From positions 62,001 through 126,000 of the forward strand of contig NZ_QXFL01000007.1 of NCBI RefSeq assembly GCF_003584125.1: 64,000 bases of DNA. The letters run 5' to 3'. Below are positions 51,358 through 59,978 of the stretch, piece after piece. Each line of letters begins with the position of its first letter. Position 1 is the stretch's first letter. The translations under genes were made by a program, and so were the position numbers. Source of the DNA: Aurantiacibacter zhengii (lineage in GTDB: Bacteria; Pseudomonadota; Alphaproteobacteria; Sphingomonadales; Sphingomonadaceae). Below the pieces are notes generated by a model. It had not been told where the DNA came from and did no database searches. It worked only from the letters and a program-made list of their open reading frames with translations.

Positions 51358-51829
51358 GACAGTGATTGAACGAGAGGATGATGCGATCGTTACCCGAGCG
51401 GGCCGCCGGCTTGGGGGCAAATCAACCTTCAAGCGGCCGCTCCGCAATCGTCTCGACGCGCACGAGGTGATCGAAAAGGGTTTCCCCGGCGGAGCACTGA
51501 TCTTTTTGTCCGAGAACGTTGCCTTGTTGCAGCAGCCCGGCGCTTTCGAGAAGGCGATGGGTATCAGTCTTCGTACCCTGCAGCGCCGAAAAAGGGAGGA
51601 TTCGCCAAAGCGATTGAGCCTTGAACAAAGCGGACGGGCGTGGAAATTCGCTGAGCTGCTCGAGGAAGCAATCGAGGTGTTCGGAAATCAAGAGGACGCG
51701 GAGGCATTCTTCAACCGCCCAGCCTTGGGGCTGAATCAGCGTCTGCCGATCGATCTTCTCAGCACGCCGGCAGGCACGGAGCTAGTCGAAACCCACCTTG
51801 AACGACTGAAATATGGCGTATACGCGTGA
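51353..51829 (+). CDS. Xre/MbcA/ParS-type antitoxin (DUF2384)
   Basis: A 158 aa antitoxin of the Xre-RES family: an N-terminal linker, a helix-turn-helix-like part (FEKAMGISLRTLQRRKREDS), then the DUF2384 region (LLEEAIEVFGNQEDAEAFFN and PALGLNQRLPIDLLSTPAGT). In known pairs the antitoxin C-terminus covers the toxin active site and the N-terminus represses the promoter. AGGTGACAT precedes the ATG. Its stop overlaps the RES start (GTGA). Confidence 0.88.
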   Translation: MATVIEREDDAIVTRAGRRLGGKSTFKRPLRNRLDAHEVIEKGFPGGALIFLSENVALLQQPGAFEKAMGISLRTLQRRKREDSPKRLSLEQSGRAWKFAELLEEAIEVFGNQEDAEAFFNRPALGLNQRLPIDLLSTPAGTELVETHLERLKYGVYA

Positions 51830-52323
51830 CGCCGCTGCCGGGAGGGCTGGGGTCTGAGGACATCCACGCTTGGCGTCTCGACCACGACGATTTCAGAGCG
51901 ACATGGAATAGTGGCGAAGGCGCTTATCGCGTCGGAGGCCGGTGGAATGCTCCAGGCAAGAGAGTGGTTTACTGCGCGATAGATCCGTCTACCGCTATTC
52001 TTGAGGTTGCGGTCCATAAGACCTTCCGCGTGCTTGATACCGTTCCACACGTATTGACTGCGTTGCGCGTTAAGGATCCCTCGACGGTAAAGATCGTGCA
52101 ACCGGGCGACGTACCCAATCCCAACTGGCTGTCACCTGGGATACCGAGTGCAGGACAGCAGACGTTCGGCAACGCACTACTCGAGAACCATGCATTCTTG
52201 CTGATACCGAGCGCCGTGTCGTCAAAAAGCTGGAACTTGATGTTCGATCCCGTGAAAGCAGCCGGTGCCTATGAACTGGTCGAGCAGGAACGCTTCGCGC
52301 TCGATACGCGGCTTCACCCGTGA
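51826..52323 (+). CDS. RES-domain toxin
   Basis: A 165 aa RES toxin with the namesake Arg-Glu-Ser pattern: HAWRLDHDDF, RVGGRWNAPGKRVVYCAIDP and TAILEVAVHK. RES toxins degrade or ADP-ribosylate using NAD+ and stop growth when free of antitoxin. GTG start coupled to the antitoxin stop. Its place between the cargo and the tra operon suggests plasmid stabilisation. Confidence 0.88.
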   Translation: MTPLPGGLGSEDIHAWRLDHDDFRATWNSGEGAYRVGGRWNAPGKRVVYCAIDPSTAILEVAVHKTFRVLDTVPHVLTALRVKDPSTVKIVQPGDVPNPNWLSPGIPSAGQQTFGNALLENHAFLLIPSAVSSKSWNLMFDPVKAAGAYELVEQERFALDTRLHP

Positions 52324-52416
52324 TATGAGAGCGGATCGATTGCGGAGCATTGCCTATCAGTCTGGGCGCATCTAGAAGAGCGAAGCGATAGAAAAACCAT
52401 GCCGAAAGGTATGGTT

Positions 52417-53292
52417 ATGAAAAATCTACTGGTTGCAATCCTCTTCCTGTCTGTCCCGGCATCCGCGCAGCAAGCGCAATTGCAAACATTCTCGCCAGAA
52501 CGCTCGTCCGCGTTTGTAATGCTCATACCGGGTGTTCCATCGGCGGCTTCGCCTTTCAACGATTCCCAGGCTCTGCCATCACGAGCTTCGGCACTCGAGG
52601 CCGACTTCGCGAACCTCAACGCGACTATGGAGCCCGGGGCCGAGCCGTCACTCGACCTTGTTCCGACAGCGACCTTCGTGCCGGATTGGATGAGGGGAGG
52701 GCGCCCGAAATTCGACTATAGCGTCTATCGCCGCAGAGCATACTTTCCTGATCCGGATTGCCTCACGACAGGGTACTTTCCTCGTCAGGGCATCAGCGCG
52801 GATGCCCAAACGCGCCGGCGCCTCTACTTCCATAATATTCTTACAGCAGCCTGCGAAGCCGGAGTTCCCGTAACGCTTTTCGACGCATTGGTTGCGCAAG
52901 AGAGCCGCTATCGTCCCCACGCGCGAAGTCATGCAGGCGCGATGGGACTCACGCAACTCATGCCGGGGACCGCGCGCTATCTGAATGTCCGCAACCCGTG
53001 GGACGTGCGCGAGAATCTAACTGGCGGCGCGCGCTATCTGCGCGAGCAGCTCGATCGGTTTGGTTCGTGGGAACTTGCGCTGGCGGCTTATAACGCCGGT
53101 CCGGGCCGCATTGAGCAGTACGACGGGATCCCGCCTTTCCGGGAGACCCGCAATTATGTGCGAACGATCATGTCGACGCTCGATGGCGGCGCGGCTCCCG
53201 AAGTGCGGTCTCCGCCGTTACTCGCTGCCAACCCGTTCAGGAGGACAAAGCTGGTTTCCTTCGCTCGGCCGTCAAAGATCCCAGAAAACTGA
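52417..53292 (+). CDS. Lytic transglycosylase, conjugation-associated (VirB1-like)
   Basis: A 291 aa exported protein with a signal peptide ([17 protein letters not shown]) and a C-terminal SLT domain: [20 protein letters not shown] with catalytic Glu, [20 protein letters not shown], and [20 protein letters not shown]. It cleaves peptidoglycan so the transfer apparatus can cross. The middle region of about 120 residues before the SLT domain is unassigned. The ATG used has GAAAGG before it; an earlier ATG is possible. It overlaps the convergent small membrane protein gene. Confidence 0.87.
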   Translation: MKNLLVAILFLSVPASAQQAQLQTFSPERSSAFVMLIPGVPSAASPFNDSQALPSRASALEADFANLNATMEPGAEPSLDLVPTATFVPDWMRGGRPKFDYSVYRRRAYFPDPDCLTTGYFPRQGISADAQTRRRLYFHNILTAACEAGVPVTLFDALVAQESRYRPHARSHAGAMGLTQLMPGTARYLNVRNPWDVRENLTGGARYLREQLDRFGSWELALAAYNAGPGRIEQYDGIPPFRETRNYVRTIMSTLDGGAAPEVRSPPLLAANPFRRTKLVSFARPSKIPEN

Positions 53293-53547
53293 GAACCCCA
53301 CGCTCCAGGCGTAATACAAAGCTACCGCGACGATGACCGGTGCGCCTTTGAGATAGTTGATCTGCCAGCGAAGCCAGATCTTTGGCAGAAGCAGCGTCTT
53401 GTCGAGACGGGTGGCGAGGGCGGGACGCCACCTTCCGGCGCGCCAATCGTGTGCGGTTACCAGAACAGCGAGGACAGCGCACATCAGCGCCATGATACCG
53501 ACGGCAATGTAGAGCGACGTCCAGGCGATGAGAGCTTCTTGCTTCAT
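53272..53547 (-). CDS. Small two-helix membrane protein of the transfer region
   Basis: A 91 aa protein with N- and C-terminal membrane helices ([20 protein letters not shown] and [19 protein letters not shown]) around a basic middle. The ATG overlaps the TGA of the 51 aa gene upstream (ATGA). It runs opposite to the transglycosylase and overlaps its end by 21 bases. Function unknown. Confidence 0.65.
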   Translation of the reverse strand: MKQEALIAWTSLYIAVGIMALMCAVLAVLVTAHDWRAGRWRPALATRLDKTLLLPKIWLRWQINYLKGAPVIVAVALYYAWSVGFSVFWDL

Positions 53548-53699
53548 GATTCCTGGCTACCAGCGTGCCTCTTGCATATGGTGACCGAGCCCGAAGCTGT
53601 CCGATCCAGCTCACCGAACATCGCCTCGTTCCGTCCGAACCGCGTATGCTTGAAATTGACATCGCCGCTTTTCGCTTGATTGACGACGAGGGCTTTCAT
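53544..53699 (-). CDS. 51-residue small protein
   Basis: A very short gene (MKALVVNQAKSGDVNFKHTR ...) supported by a strong GGAGG five bases before the ATG and by ATGA overlap with the next gene. It is basic, with no membrane segment and one Cys. It may be a small regulator or a leader for the downstream membrane protein. Not recognised. Confidence 0.6.
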   Translation of the reverse strand: MKALVVNQAKSGDVNFKHTRFGRNEAMFGELDRTASGSVTICKRHAGSQES

Positions 53700-53825
53700 T
53701 TAGACCTCCGCTGCTTTCCGTATTTCATTCTGCGCCAGATCCCTGTTCGGCAATGAGAGCGCTATGTTGCGACATGTGGGGCGCCGGATGGCCAGCAGAG
53801 ACCACCCAGGTAGTCCGAGCAACGC

Positions 53826-54317
53826 TCAACCGTAGGCGAAATCGAAGTCTCCACCGTTGCGTCGGTCTTCGAGCTTGCGGTGGTATTTTGCGATTGCGGA
53901 AGACGTGTTTTTTGCAATTCCGTTGCAGAGTTCGTCGCGAATGGTCTCGAAGGTGCCTTCGCAGGCAGCGAGCTCGCTTGGCAGATGGGTGGCCATAGCG
54001 ATCGCAACGAGAGCCGAGGTCTCGCAGCACGGATCTTCATAGGAAGCTGGGTCCGAGAAACACTGAACTGTGATCGCAGCGCGGATCGGATCGATTTCGA
54101 GTCGTGCAGACACGGCATGGAACTCAGCGATCGGGAGCGATCCTTCGGCAATGCGTTCGAAGAAGCGGTTGCGATGGCTACGCCGGATGACCCCTTCGTT
54201 GACCAGCTTCCGCACGCTCACGCCGCGCTTCTGCATCTGATCTCTGATGAGGACCGAATATTCCTCCTGAAGCTGAGTGCAACTTTTAATCTCAGCTCGC
54301 TGTGACCCCTCGGACAT
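53826..54317 (-). CDS. Hypothetical protein of the transfer region
   Basis: A 163 aa protein starting MSEGSQRAEIKSCTQLQEEY behind GGAGGAACT. Part of it (SVLIRDQMQKRGVSVRKLVN, then GVIRRSHRNRFFERIAEGSL) looks like a helix-turn-helix, so a DNA-binding regulator of transfer is possible. The second half is helical and Cys-containing. It is transcribed away from the tra operon. Confidence 0.6.
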   Translation of the reverse strand: MSEGSQRAEIKSCTQLQEEYSVLIRDQMQKRGVSVRKLVNEGVIRRSHRNRFFERIAEGSLPIAEFHAVSARLEIDPIRAAITVQCFSDPASYEDPCCETSALVAIAMATHLPSELAACEGTFETIRDELCNGIAKNTSSAIAKYHRKLEDRRNGGDFDFAYG

Positions 54318-54389
54318 AGTTCCTCCGATGCCCCGCCCTATGCATACGCATACCTTGGAAGAGGGTAGCGATGTTTGGCAAGTCAAACT

Positions 54390-54737
54390 TTATCGTTGAG
54401 AAATTACGAGCGCGCAAAAAACAACCGCCTCCCGGACACCGCAATGGCCGCCGAGACGCTCACTCAAATCAGTCTTTATCTCGTCCAATCTGGCATTGAG
54501 TGGGCGCGAAAGGCGAAGATAGATCCGCACTCGGCCGTCCAGCGGGAGCTGTCCCGCGAAAAGCTTGAGCTGTTCCTTGGTAGGTTTCGGGCGGGAGTTG
54601 ATGACCTCAATAATCACGTCTTTCAGGCGCTGAAACTTCAACCTTTCAACCGTGAGGATTCGGATCGCGTCCGCGATTATCGCGAAGGGCTGCTCGCCCA
54701 TCAGCAACTCATGCACAACCTCGCTGTCGTCTGACAT
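54390..54737 (-). CDS. Hypothetical protein divergent from the tra operon
   Basis: A 115 aa soluble protein (MSDDSEVVHELLMGEQPFAI ...) with a strong GAGGAG before the ATG. It is mostly helical with several Arg and Lys in the second half. It lies directly divergent from the pilin gene, a usual place for a transfer regulator, but no DNA-binding motif is certain. Confidence 0.6.
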   Translation of the reverse strand: MSDDSEVVHELLMGEQPFAIIADAIRILTVERLKFQRLKDVIIEVINSRPKPTKEQLKLFAGQLPLDGRVRIYLRLSRPLNARLDEIKTDLSERLGGHCGVREAVVFCALVISQR

Positions 54738-54831
54738 AGAAGCTCCTCGCCCCCTCAAATCTTTGTGCGGGCGCGCCCTGTCAGCGGCTCGAAAGGTCAG
54801 AGAATCAGATTTTGTGTTTAGATGGGGGAGG

Positions 54832-54860
54832 TGGCTCTGCATACAGGCCAGCTGGCTCTG
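54832..54860. repeat. TGGCTCTG direct repeats, candidate operator
   Basis: TGGCTCTGCAT (54832-54842) and TGGCTCTGTAT (54853-54863) are 21 bases apart, about two helical turns. They lie upstream of the pilin gene and may bind a regulator. Confidence 0.4.
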
Positions 54861-55039
54861 TATTCGGTCCATCGTGGGCCCGATTTCTTGCCAGGTAGGC
54901 ACACTGGCGTAGCCAAGTGGCTTCGTTTTTGCACCCGGTAGGGACGAATTTCGATGCCGAGCGGCCATGCAAACGGTGATTCGAAGTCGGGTAAAGCTAA
55001 AGATACCCACGCAATAGTTGAGAAATGGTTCCCGATCTC

Positions 55040-55084
55040 CCCTTCTGGTCTTGGCGCATTGCGCCATTCGTCAAACCAGAAGGG
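55040..55084 (+). promoter_or_regulatory. Leader hairpin covering the traA ribosome-binding site
   Basis: CCCTTCTGGT (55040-55049) pairs perfectly with ACCAGAAGGG (55075-55084), and the 25-base interior holds GGCGCATTGCGCC, itself a hairpin. The downstream arm includes AAGGG, the core of the pilin ribosome-binding site, so pairing would block initiation. No T-run follows, so a terminator is less likely. Confidence 0.6.
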
Positions 55085-55091
55085 AAAGACA

Positions 55092-55409
55092 ATGAAAGCA
55101 CTCGACCTCAAGAAGGGCGGCGCGAACCTTGCCGTCGCTTTGGCTGCAGCGGCCGGGATGAGCGTATTCGGAATCGATGCCGCGATGGCCGGTACCGACT
55201 CCACGTTCGATACCGCGCTGACGCAGTTCACCAACTTCCTCGAAGGCTCGGGCGGTAAGATCATCACCGTGCTGTCGCTTGCCGGCGGCATCGTGGCGCT
55301 TGCCTCCGGTCGCTTTTCGCTTGGCCAGGTCGCGATCCCGGTTGGTGTGGGGGTCGGTGCCGGCACGGGCGTGCCGATCGTCACCTCGACGATTACCGGC
55401 ACGGTCTGA
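55092..55409 (+). CDS. traA: Conjugative pilin TraA (prepilin)
   Basis: A 105 aa prepilin. A basic start and hydrophobic leader (ANLAVALAAAAGMSVFGIDA) end at AMA, leaving a mature pilin of about 72 residues that starts GTDSTFDTALTQ and has two hydrophobic segments (KIITVLSLAGGIVALASG and QVAIPVGVGVGAGTGVPIV). This is the VirB2/TraA plan. The operon has an S26 peptidase that may process it. Its leader carries a hairpin over the ribosome-binding site. Confidence 0.85.
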   Translation: MKALDLKKGGANLAVALAAAAGMSVFGIDAAMAGTDSTFDTALTQFTNFLEGSGGKIITVLSLAGGIVALASGRFSLGQVAIPVGVGVGAGTGVPIVTSTITGTV

Positions 55410-55495
55410 TTTTTCGATCGGACTCTCACCACGGGATGCGGCCTGCTGATTGCCTCGCGAGACGCAGCCGCCCCCCAAATTGGCGGTGACGACCT

Positions 55496-55780
55496 TTGGA
55501 CCAGTATTCAATCCCAAGACACCTCGACGATCCCGAGTTGATCGGGTTCTGGACGCTTGATGAATTCCTCATAATGTTGATTCCATTCGGATGGGGAATT
55601 CTTGCGCAGCACATCGTTATCGGACTTCTCTTCAGTGTCGCTGCATGGTTTTTCTATCGCAAAATAAAAGCCGGGCGTTCGATGTATTGGGTTGTGCATT
55701 TTGCCTATTGGCATCTGCCGGGTGGGTTCTTTGGTCTGAAGGTCGCTCCGCCTTCTCATCTTCGTGTGATGGCGGGCTGA
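55496..55780 (+). CDS. traL: Conjugal transfer protein TraL
   Basis: A 94 aa TraL with the family pattern: YSIPRHLDDPELIGFWTLDE at the N-terminus, then a membrane helix region (IVIGLLFSVAAWFFY) and the WVVHFAYWHLPGGFFGLK tail. TraL is an inner-membrane part of the F-type channel (VirB3-like). TTG start with GGCGG upstream. The spacing to traE is one base. Confidence 0.87.
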   Translation: MDQYSIPRHLDDPELIGFWTLDEFLIMLIPFGWGILAQHIVIGLLFSVAAWFFYRKIKAGRSMYWVVHFAYWHLPGGFFGLKVAPPSHLRVMAG

Positions 55781-55781
55781 A

Positions 55782-56345
55782 ATGGAACTTTCTCTTGCTC
55801 ACGAGGCGTCGCAACGGACGCTGAAACAGCGCAATCTCCTCGCGCTCATCTGCATCGTTCTCGGCATCCTTGTGGTTGTGATGTTCACGGCCGCCTCGAC
55901 GCGCGATCGGGAGGTCGTCCTGCAGCCGATCCTCCCGAGCGAAATGACGCTTAGCTCCTCGTCGGTCACGCCCGAGTATCTCGAGGCGGTAACACGCGAC
56001 ACCGCGCAGCTTGCGCTCAATCGCTCGCCTGAAACCCTCCAGTACTGGCTCGACGGGATCGTCGCCATCGCCGCGCCGGAGTCGCGCGGCGCGCTTAAAG
56101 CCAAGCTGATGGAGATCATGGCCGAGCAGGAAGGCTCTCAGGTCACGCAGTTCGTCACCATCGACTGGATCAGGACCGACCCCGACGAACTCACGAGCCA
56201 GGTCGGCGGCGTGCTCCATACGATCGTCGGTTCGCGCGACGTCCGCCGCGAACACAAGGTCTTCGAGTTCCACTGGAAATATACCGGCGTCTCGCTCCGT
56301 CTGAAGGGCTTCGGCGTCGTCGTGAAAGAAGGAGAGGAAGAATGA
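55782..56345 (+). CDS. traE: Conjugal transfer protein TraE
   Basis: A 187 aa TraE (VirB5/VirB8-like plan): one N-terminal membrane helix (LLALICIVLGILVVVMFTAA) and a periplasmic domain with PSEMTLSSSSVTPEYLEAVT and FVTIDWIRTDPDELTSQVGG. It belongs to the periplasmic bridge of the channel. ATGA overlap with traK downstream. Confidence 0.88.
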   Translation: MELSLAHEASQRTLKQRNLLALICIVLGILVVVMFTAASTRDREVVLQPILPSEMTLSSSSVTPEYLEAVTRDTAQLALNRSPETLQYWLDGIVAIAAPESRGALKAKLMEIMAEQEGSQVTQFVTIDWIRTDPDELTSQVGGVLHTIVGSRDVRREHKVFEFHWKYTGVSLRLKGFGVVVKEGEEE

Positions 56346-57139
56346 ACCCGGTCATTTCCTCGCTCATGATCGTCTCCGGCGGGCTGTTGGCCTCGCGTCT
56401 CGACTGCTACCTTACGCGCTTGAGCGGCGCGGCGCTCATCGCAGGCGCGTTCGTCATCTCGGCTGCGCCCGCACTCGCGCAGGAACACATTCTCGCCGTC
56501 GACAACGGCGAGGTACGTTGTCAGGCGTCGAAATCAGACCTTACCCGGATCGCGCTCAAGGACGATCAGTTCGTCGCCGTGTCGCGCGTCCAGAGCGGTA
56601 TCGAGGCCGAGGACTTCTCGATTGTCCACGAACCCACGCGCGGCGACATCTATCTGTCGGTGCCGGGAGGCTACACCAAGCCGAACATTTCCTTCTTCGG
56701 CACGACGCAGAAGGGATACGTCTACAAGTTCGACTGTCAGGTGTCGGGTGACGGCGCGTTGCAGGTCTTCGTGGCCAACGCGGATATCGAGCATCCGCAG
56801 CCGCAGGCCGAAACGCTGCAAGCTGCTTCGCTCGACGATCGTGCGGTGGGCCTCGTTCGGGCGATGTTCGAACAGCGTCCCGTGACGGGCTTCGAGATCA
56901 GCGACGCCGCTCGCGCGCCGGTGAACGTCGGCGACATCAAGGTCCAGCTGGTCAGCGAATATCGCAGCCCGACCATGACGGGCAAGGTTCTTCGGATCGA
57001 GAACACCGGAGCCGCTCCCATGACGCTGCAGGAAGAGCTCATCGCCGGCGACGGTGCGATCGCCGTTAGCATTTCAAACCGCGACCTCGCGAGTGGACAG
57101 GCGACTGCCGTCTATGTCGTCGTTCCCACAGGAAGGTAA
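56342..57139 (+). CDS. traK: Conjugal transfer protein TraK (secretin-like)
   Basis: A 265 aa exported TraK (VirB9-like), part of the outer-membrane core complex. A signal region (ALIAGAFVISAAPALAQEHI) precedes a beta-rich domain with QCQASKSD-like and GDIYLSVPGGYTKPNISFFG segments and a C-terminal domain with QLVSEYRSPTMTGKVLRIEN. The reading starts by ATGA overlap with traE; the true signal peptide could begin at a later Met. Confidence 0.86.
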   Translation: MNPVISSLMIVSGGLLASRLDCYLTRLSGAALIAGAFVISAAPALAQEHILAVDNGEVRCQASKSDLTRIALKDDQFVAVSRVQSGIEAEDFSIVHEPTRGDIYLSVPGGYTKPNISFFGTTQKGYVYKFDCQVSGDGALQVFVANADIEHPQPQAETLQAASLDDRAVGLVRAMFEQRPVTGFEISDAARAPVNVGDIKVQLVSEYRSPTMTGKVLRIENTGAAPMTLQEELIAGDGAIAVSISNRDLASGQATAVYVVVPTGR

Positions 57140-57144
57140 CTGAG

Positions 57145-58434
57145 ATGGATCTCCTGAAGCGCAAACCCAAGGATCTGGATGCCGCCGGATATGACGAGCA
57201 CGATGAGCTCGACGAGAGGGGTTCGATCGCGGAGAACGACCAGACCCAGAAGCGTCAGAAGATGCTGATGTACGGGCTGGTGGGCGTCATCGCGATCGCG
57301 GGTTCGATGTACGTCCTCGATACCGACGATACCATCGAACAGGCGATGGACGACGGTACCGAGACCACGGTCTCGACCGACGCCCTCATGAACCGCCAGC
57401 GTGTCGACCAGGAATGGGTCGCCATGTACGAGGGCGAGATCAACTCCCAGGGGCAGCGGCTGAAGGGCGTCGAGGCGCAGGCCGGCCAGATGATGGAGCT
57501 TCAGTCGCAGGTCGAGAGTCTGCGCAACGAGAACGCCGCGATGGCTCGCGATGGCCAGCGTGTTCTGGAAGCATATGAGCGCGAGAACGAGCAGCTACGC
57601 CAGCAGGCGAGCCGCGGGAACGCCCGCCCGAGTGCTCCGGGTCCGGTCGCCGCTGCACAGGCTTTGGGGGTCGCCCCCTCCTCATCGCCTGTCGCGGCGC
57701 CGCCGCAGCCGCCGCGGCGCGCCAACGATGTGCAGATGGTTTCTTTCACGGCGAATGGTGGCACGGGTTCGCGGATCGACGCTTCCAAGTCGCCCGCCAT
57801 CTACACAGACTCTCCGAACTACTTGCCTCCCAACTCGATCGCGAAGGCGACGGTGGTCGTGGGGGTCGACGCCACCACCAACACACGCAGCCAGAGCGAT
57901 CCGCTCCCGGTGCTTCTCCGCATCACCGGACCAGCGCGCTCGGTCTACAGCGAGGGCCGCCTTCTCGCCACTCGCGTACAGGGCTGCATGGTGAACGGCG
58001 CGGCTTACGGCGACCTTTCCTCGGAGAAGGTCTACGTAAAGCTCCAGCGCATGACCTGCGCGCAGCCTGGCGGCCGCTTCGCGGTGTCGGAGGTGAAGGG
58101 CTTCATCGCCTTCGGCGGCAAGGTCGGCGTTCGCGGCCGGGTGGTCAGCCGCGAAGGGTCTCTGACGACTCAGGCCTTCCTCGCTGGTCTCGTCAGCAGC
58201 GCCGGCACCGCCCTCAACGGCTCGTTCAACGCGCCCATCATCTCGGGGGGTCGCGAAGACCCGGATGCAAGTGAGGTCGGACTGCGCGCTCTTGGCGGCG
58301 GTGCCGAACAGGCCGGCACGACCCTCTCCGAATATCTCATCGAGCGCGCGGAGCAATATCAGCCCGTCGTCGAGATGCCCACCGGCGCAAGTGTCGAGGT
58401 CGTGTTCCTCGACGGCACCTTCATCAGGAACTGA
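57145..58434 (+). CDS. traB: Conjugal transfer protein TraB
   Basis: A 429 aa TraB (VirB10-like). A cytoplasmic N-terminus, one membrane helix (MLMYGLVGVIAIAGSMYVL), a coiled coil (QGQRLKGVEAQAGQMMELQS, then NEQLRQQASRG), a Pro-rich linker, and the C-terminal TrbI/VirB10 domain with TDSPNYLPPNSIAKATVVVG and PTGASVEVVFLDGTFIRN. It spans the envelope and signals channel opening. Good GAAGG before the ATG. Confidence 0.9.
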   Translation: MDLLKRKPKDLDAAGYDEHDELDERGSIAENDQTQKRQKMLMYGLVGVIAIAGSMYVLDTDDTIEQAMDDGTETTVSTDALMNRQRVDQEWVAMYEGEINSQGQRLKGVEAQAGQMMELQSQVESLRNENAAMARDGQRVLEAYERENEQLRQQASRGNARPSAPGPVAAAQALGVAPSSSPVAAPPQPPRRANDVQMVSFTANGGTGSRIDASKSPAIYTDSPNYLPPNSIAKATVVVGVDATTNTRSQSDPLPVLLRITGPARSVYSEGRLLATRVQGCMVNGAAYGDLSSEKVYVKLQRMTCAQPGGRFAVSEVKGFIAFGGKVGVRGRVVSREGSLTTQAFLAGLVSSAGTALNGSFNAPIISGGREDPDASEVGLRALGGGAEQAGTTLSEYLIERAEQYQPVVEMPTGASVEVVFLDGTFIRN

Positions 58435-58443
58435 GAGGCAATC

Positions 58444-59322
58444 ATGCTGAAGAATTTGACCCTCAAGCGGCTCATGCACGGCGATCATAAAGCCGGTCTC
58501 GTCCGGACTGTTCAAGCAGTCGGGATCCTTGGCGCGGGAGGCGTTCTTGCCCTTGGAGCCCAGGCTCTCGCGCAGAGTTCCTCGGACGCTGCGGTGCAAC
58601 AGGCTCTCGCCGAACGCCTGCCCAAGACCGAGATCACCGCGATCGACTGCGAGAAGATCGAGGGCGTATGCGAGGTGCAGGCTCGGCAGAACCTCTTCTA
58701 CATCGATCACGGCGCTCGCTATCTCATTATCGGCCGCGTCTACGACATGGAGACCAAGCAGGATCTGACGGCGGCGCGGCTGCTCGAGATGAACCCCGAC
58801 ATGCTGATTGGGGGAGGCGGCGGAGAATCGGCAACGGCCAGCGCCGACATGCAAGCGCCCGCCGCAGGCGATGCCACGGGCGGCTCGATCGACGATCAGA
58901 TCGACCCTCGCGCGCTGGCTGCGTTGCCGCAGAACGGCGCGGTCGTGATGGGCCGGGGGACAAAGACGGTCACCGTCTTCAGCGACTTCCGCTGTGGCTA
59001 TTGCAAGCGGCTTCATGAGACCCTCGAGACGCTCAACGTGAAGGTCGTCGAGCGCCCAATCTCGGTGCTCGGCACACGCCCGATTTCCGAAGCCGTGATC
59101 TGCTCTCCCGACAAGCGCCGGGCCGTGAATCAGGCGTATGATGGCGGGTCGATCACCGCCGGATCGGAATGCGACACGTCGGGGCTCGATGCCAACGAAG
59201 CTTTCGCGCGCCAGCATGGCTTCAATGGAACCCCCGTAATCGTCCGCGAGGATGGTGCCGTCGTTCACGGCTACCGCCCCCGCGAATTCCTCGAAAGCTG
59301 GATCCAAGGGAGTGCATCGTGA
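58444..59322 (+). CDS. dsbC: DsbC-type disulfide isomerase of the transfer operon
   Basis: A 292 aa exported thioredoxin-fold protein with a CGYC active site (FSDFRCGYCKRLHETL), an N-terminal DsbC-like dimer region (LPKTEITAIDCEKIEGVCEV, NLFYIDHGARYLIIGR) and a cis-Pro region (GFNGTPVIVRED). It shuffles disulfides in the periplasm for transfer proteins such as TraU or TraN. DsbC-like genes are usual in F-type operons. It overlaps traV (GTGA). Confidence 0.86.
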   Translation: MLKNLTLKRLMHGDHKAGLVRTVQAVGILGAGGVLALGAQALAQSSSDAAVQQALAERLPKTEITAIDCEKIEGVCEVQARQNLFYIDHGARYLIIGRVYDMETKQDLTAARLLEMNPDMLIGGGGGESATASADMQAPAAGDATGGSIDDQIDPRALAALPQNGAVVMGRGTKTVTVFSDFRCGYCKRLHETLETLNVKVVERPISVLGTRPISEAVICSPDKRRAVNQAYDGGSITAGSECDTSGLDANEAFARQHGFNGTPVIVREDGAVVHGYRPREFLESWIQGSAS

Positions 59323-59972
59323 ACAGCAAAGCCATTCTCACCATCGCCGCGCTTGGCGGCGCGCTCTCGGCCTGCACCACACTGGGCACCAATGTGAGCG
59401 GCAGTTTCCGGTGCGATGCTCCCGACGGTGTGTGCGCCCCCTCCACCGTGATCGACGACAACGCGATATCGCGGATCGAGGAAACGAGCTCCACCGATCT
59501 GCTCAATCCCGCCGGTCCCTACCAGATGGATGACGGGATCGATGCTCCGGTCCACAGCACCGTTCTCGCGTCCGCTCCCATGACGGCGACCAGTGCCCCG
59601 AGCTATGAGCTTGCCGTTGTCTTTCCGGGCTACACCGATGCGACGGGCATGATCCACGCACGGCGGACCGTCAGGACCGAGGCCGTCTTGCCCGGTCGCG
59701 GTGATGCGATGGACGCGATGGCGATGCGCGGGCGCAATCCCACGCGCAACCAGGGGCTGCTTGCCGCTGCGGAGAGTGCCCCGCCGTTCCTCGCGATCAC
59801 CCCCGATATCCTCCCGCCCGCGGCTGATCCTACGGCAAAGCCGCAGGAAGTCGCCGTCGCGACAGGGACCGATCCCATCGCGGCGATCGAGGCGCAGGTA
59901 TCCGAACGCCTTGCAGGCCAGCAGGCGAAGCCGCGGCGGCAGGCCGCATCGTTTCCCGGCGTGGTGGAGTGA
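59319..59972 (+). CDS. traV: Conjugal transfer lipoprotein TraV
   Basis: A 217 aa lipoprotein (lipobox LSAC) with the TraV N-terminal Cys pair (SGSFRCDAPDGVCAPSTV) followed by a variable, Pro/Ala-rich region. TraV (VirB7-like) anchors the core complex in the outer membrane. GTG start overlapping the dsbC stop. Confidence 0.86.
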   Translation: MNSKAILTIAALGGALSACTTLGTNVSGSFRCDAPDGVCAPSTVIDDNAISRIEETSSTDLLNPAGPYQMDDGIDAPVHSTVLASAPMTATSAPSYELAVVFPGYTDATGMIHARRTVRTEAVLPGRGDAMDAMAMRGRNPTRNQGLLAAAESAPPFLAITPDILPPAADPTAKPQEVAVATGTDPIAAIEAQVSERLAGQQAKPRRQAASFPGVVE

Positions 59973-59978
59973 AGCGCG

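Larger units (their letters stand above)
54738..55091. other. Divergent control region of the tra operon
   Basis: About 350 bases between the 115 aa gene and the pilin gene. It contains a pair of TGGCTCTG direct repeats 21 bases apart and, at its right end, the pilin leader hairpin, both listed separately. No other gene is supported. Confidence 0.5.

Noticed and set aside
55040-55084. Intrinsic terminator before traA
   Set aside because: The hairpin is perfect but is followed by AAAGAC and the start codon rather than a T-run on either strand.
57682-59307. 541-codon open frame on the minus strand inside the tra operon
   Set aside because: Antisense to traB and dsbC, His/Arg-rich, no ribosome-binding site; the sense genes are well-supported family members.
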